A stretch of 10,122 bases of DNA from JBHEMT01 sp046262435 (GTDB lineage Bacteria; Chloroflexota; Dormibacteria; Aeolococcales; Aeolococcaceae), in contig JBHEMT010000096.1 in assembly GCA_046262435.1 (NCBI GenBank), forward strand, positions 1 to 10,122. Direction: 5' to 3'. Within the stretch, counting starts at the first letter, position 1, and each line of letters starts with the position of its first letter. A model generated the notes under the pieces. It worked only from the letters and a program-made list of their open reading frames with translations, did no database searches and was not told the origin of the DNA. Below are positions 8,913 to 10,122 of this stretch, in pieces. A program made the translations under genes and the position numbers.

Positions 8913-8948
8913 TTGCGCCACGCGGTACGGCAACCCTACGGTCCCCCC
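8913..8948 (+). promoter_or_regulatory. Leaderless-type promoter directly before the aldo/keto reductase
   Basis: TTGCGC (8913-8918), an 18-nt spacer and TACGGT (8937-8942) are followed by six C and the ATG at 8949. The hexamer thus sits at -12 to -7 relative to the A of the start codon, the geometry of a leaderless promoter. No Shine-Dalgarno precedes the ATG. The promoter fills most of the 62-bp gap after the GH2 stop. Confidence 0.5.
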
Positions 8949-9986
8949 ATGAGCACCCATCACAGCGACTCCGGGGCTACCACGAGCCTGCCCACCGCAT
9001 CGCTGGGCGCGACCGGGTTGCAGGTCACCGGGGTGGGCCTGGGTGCCTGGGCCATCGGCGGGGGCGACTGGCAGGGTGGCTGGGGCACGCAGGACGACGA
9101 GGACTCGATTCGCGCCATTCAGCATGCGATGGGCAGCGGGGTCAACTGGGTTGATGCAGCACCGGCGTACGGGCTCGGCCATGCGGAGGAGGTCGTCGGG
9201 GAGGCCGTCCGCCGGCTGCCTGCGGGGGACCGTCCACTGGTCTTCACCAAATGCGGCCTCGTCTGGAAGCCCGGTGAGCGCACGGTTTCCAACGTGCTGG
9301 CTCCCGACTCGATTCGGCAAGAGTGCACCGACTCCCTGCGGCGTCTCGGCGCGGAGGTGATCGACCTCCTCCAAATCCACTGGCCCAGCGACGACGGCAC
9401 TCCCATTCAGGAGTCCTGGGCGACGATGGCAGCGCTCGTGGACGAGGGCAAGGTGCGCTACATCGGAGTCTCGAACTTCGACACCCACCTGCTCGATCAG
9501 TGCGAGGCGATCCGGCACGTTGACACCGTGCAGCCACAGCTGAACCTGCTTGAGCGCGGAACGGCTGCAGACGTCATTCCCTGGGCCCACGCCCACCGGA
9601 CCGGCGTCCTTGTCTACAGCCCGATGCGCAGCGGCATGCTCACCGGACGCTTCTCGGCGGAACGGGTGGCGTCGCTTCCTGATGACGACTGGCGCGGCAA
9701 GGACCCGGCGTTCCAGGAGCCGGAGCTCGGCCGCAGCCTCCGGCTCGTGGAATCTCTCAAGGCGATAGCCGGCAAGGTTGGTTGCAGCCTGCCCGAGCTG
9801 GCGGTGGCATGGACGCTGGCCTGGCCCGGTGTCAGCGGAGCCATCGTGGGTGCGCGCAGCCCCGAACAGGTCGACGGCTGGGTCGGAGCCGCCGGTGTCA
9901 GGTTGAGTGACGCTGTCCTCGACGAGATCGCCGGTGCGGTGCGTGACTCCGGTGCCGGGTCGGGTCCGGAACGCCCGGAACACTGA
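8949..9986 (+). CDS. Aldo/keto reductase
   Basis: A 345-residue TIM-barrel NAD(P)H-dependent oxidoreductase that reduces aldehydes or ketones, or oxidises sugar hydroxyls, in the cytoplasm. The catalytic tetrad is complete: Asp69 and Tyr74 in NWVDAAPAYG, Lys101 in VFTKCGL and His144 in LLQIHWPS. Further family motifs are VRYIGVSNF (169-177), VQPQLNLLER (194-203), VYSPMRSGMLTGRF (222-235) and AIVGARSPEQV (298-308), the last being the cofactor-phosphate region. The length fits the AKR families of about 310-350 residues that resemble B. subtilis YhdN/IolS. The frame is open for 134 codons further upstream, but that stretch overlaps GH2, is Arg/Pro-rich and has no AKR character. ATG 8949 follows a leaderless-type promoter. 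It stands between a glycosidase and a possible second glycosidase-like gene, so a sugar-derived substrate is likely but unproven. Confidence 0.93.
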   Translation: MSTHHSDSGATTSLPTASLGATGLQVTGVGLGAWAIGGGDWQGGWGTQDDEDSIRAIQHAMGSGVNWVDAAPAYGLGHAEEVVGEAVRRLPAGDRPLVFTKCGLVWKPGERTVSNVLAPDSIRQECTDSLRRLGAEVIDLLQIHWPSDDGTPIQESWATMAALVDEGKVRYIGVSNFDTHLLDQCEAIRHVDTVQPQLNLLERGTAADVIPWAHAHRTGVLVYSPMRSGMLTGRFSAERVASLPDDDWRGKDPAFQEPELGRSLRLVESLKAIAGKVGCSLPELAVAWTLAWPGVSGAIVGARSPEQVDGWVGAAGVRLSDAVLDEIAGAVRDSGAGSGPERPEH

Positions 9987-9990
9987 TCTC

Positions 9991-10122
9991 GTGAGCGCGC
10001 GCAGCCGCATCGAGTTTCTCGGGGCGTTCGAGTCGACCTACCAGCCGCAGCACGACGTCGACATCGCGGAGACCACGCGGCACACCTCAATGTGGCGTGA
10101 GGACCTGGCCCTGCTCACAACC
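9991..10122 (+). CDS. N-terminus of an unidentified protein, possibly clan-A glycoside hydrolase-like (partial)
   Basis: Forty-four codons are open to the window end from GTG 9991, four nucleotides after the aldo/keto reductase stop. The peptide includes RIEFLGAFESTYQPQHDVD and then HTSMWREDLALL. An opening of this sort (a FLGAFEST strand, a polar loop, then a WREDL helix) resembles the first strand and helix of GH1/GH5-like TIM-barrel proteins, in which the model starts with 'ESTY' and a residue describing a donor 'DLxLL'. The resemblance is only to a pattern I recall; no catalytic residues are in view. No good ribosome binding site precedes the GTG, so translation is probably coupled to the upstream gene. 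The tight spacing puts it in the same operon. Confidence 0.6.
   Translation, partial: MSARSRIEFLGAFESTYQPQHDVDIAETTRHTSMWREDLALLTT

Noticed and set aside
8547..8948. 134-codon upstream extension of the aldo/keto reductase frame
   Set aside because: It overlaps the conserved GH2 C-terminal part in another frame, is Arg/Pro-rich, and lies before the family's normal N-terminus.
8688..10010. 440-codon open frame on the minus strand
   Set aside because: It is antisense to the aldo/keto reductase and the end of GH2, both of which carry complete catalytic motifs. The translation shows no family motif, and long antisense frames are expected in GC-rich coding DNA.

Overview
This is a GC-rich bacterial chromosome segment, densely packed with genes and using GTG as well as ATG starts. 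Strong Shine-Dalgarno sites precede some genes. Others have none and carry a TANNNT hexamer just upstream of the start codon, suggesting leaderless transcripts. The style fits Actinomycetota or a related GC-rich terrestrial lineage (Chloroflexota/Dormibacterota type). The phylum cannot be fixed from this window, and no phage, IS, CRISPR, tRNA or rRNA signal was seen.

The left part (1-3258, all minus strand) is central carbon and acetate metabolism. It holds the N-terminal lipoyl domain of a 2-oxoacid dehydrogenase E2 (truncated by the window edge), a SatP/GPR1-FUN34-YaaH acetate transporter, and upstream of that a full-length acetyl-CoA synthetase. acs and the transporter are co-directional, so acetate uptake and activation sit together. 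A perfect 11-bp inverted repeat lies just behind the transporter and probably ends its transcript before the E2 gene.

The middle part (3486-5860, minus strand) is a two-gene unit with an ATGA stop/start overlap: a GT4-like glycosyltransferase followed by UDP-galactopyranose mutase. This implies synthesis of a galactofuranose-containing glycan.

The right part (5981-10122, plus strand) is divergent from that unit across a 120-bp spacer. It encodes a zinc-dependent MDR sugar/polyol-type dehydrogenase, a GH2 glycoside hydrolase overlapping its end, an aldo/keto reductase with its own leaderless-type promoter, and the first 44 codons of a further gene that may be a clan-A glycosidase-like protein. 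These look like intracellular oligosaccharide breakdown and oxidoreduction of released sugars. Galactofuranose-glycan synthesis facing a GH2 and two sugar oxidoreductases is the most interesting arrangement here. I see no clear evidence of a wholly new system.
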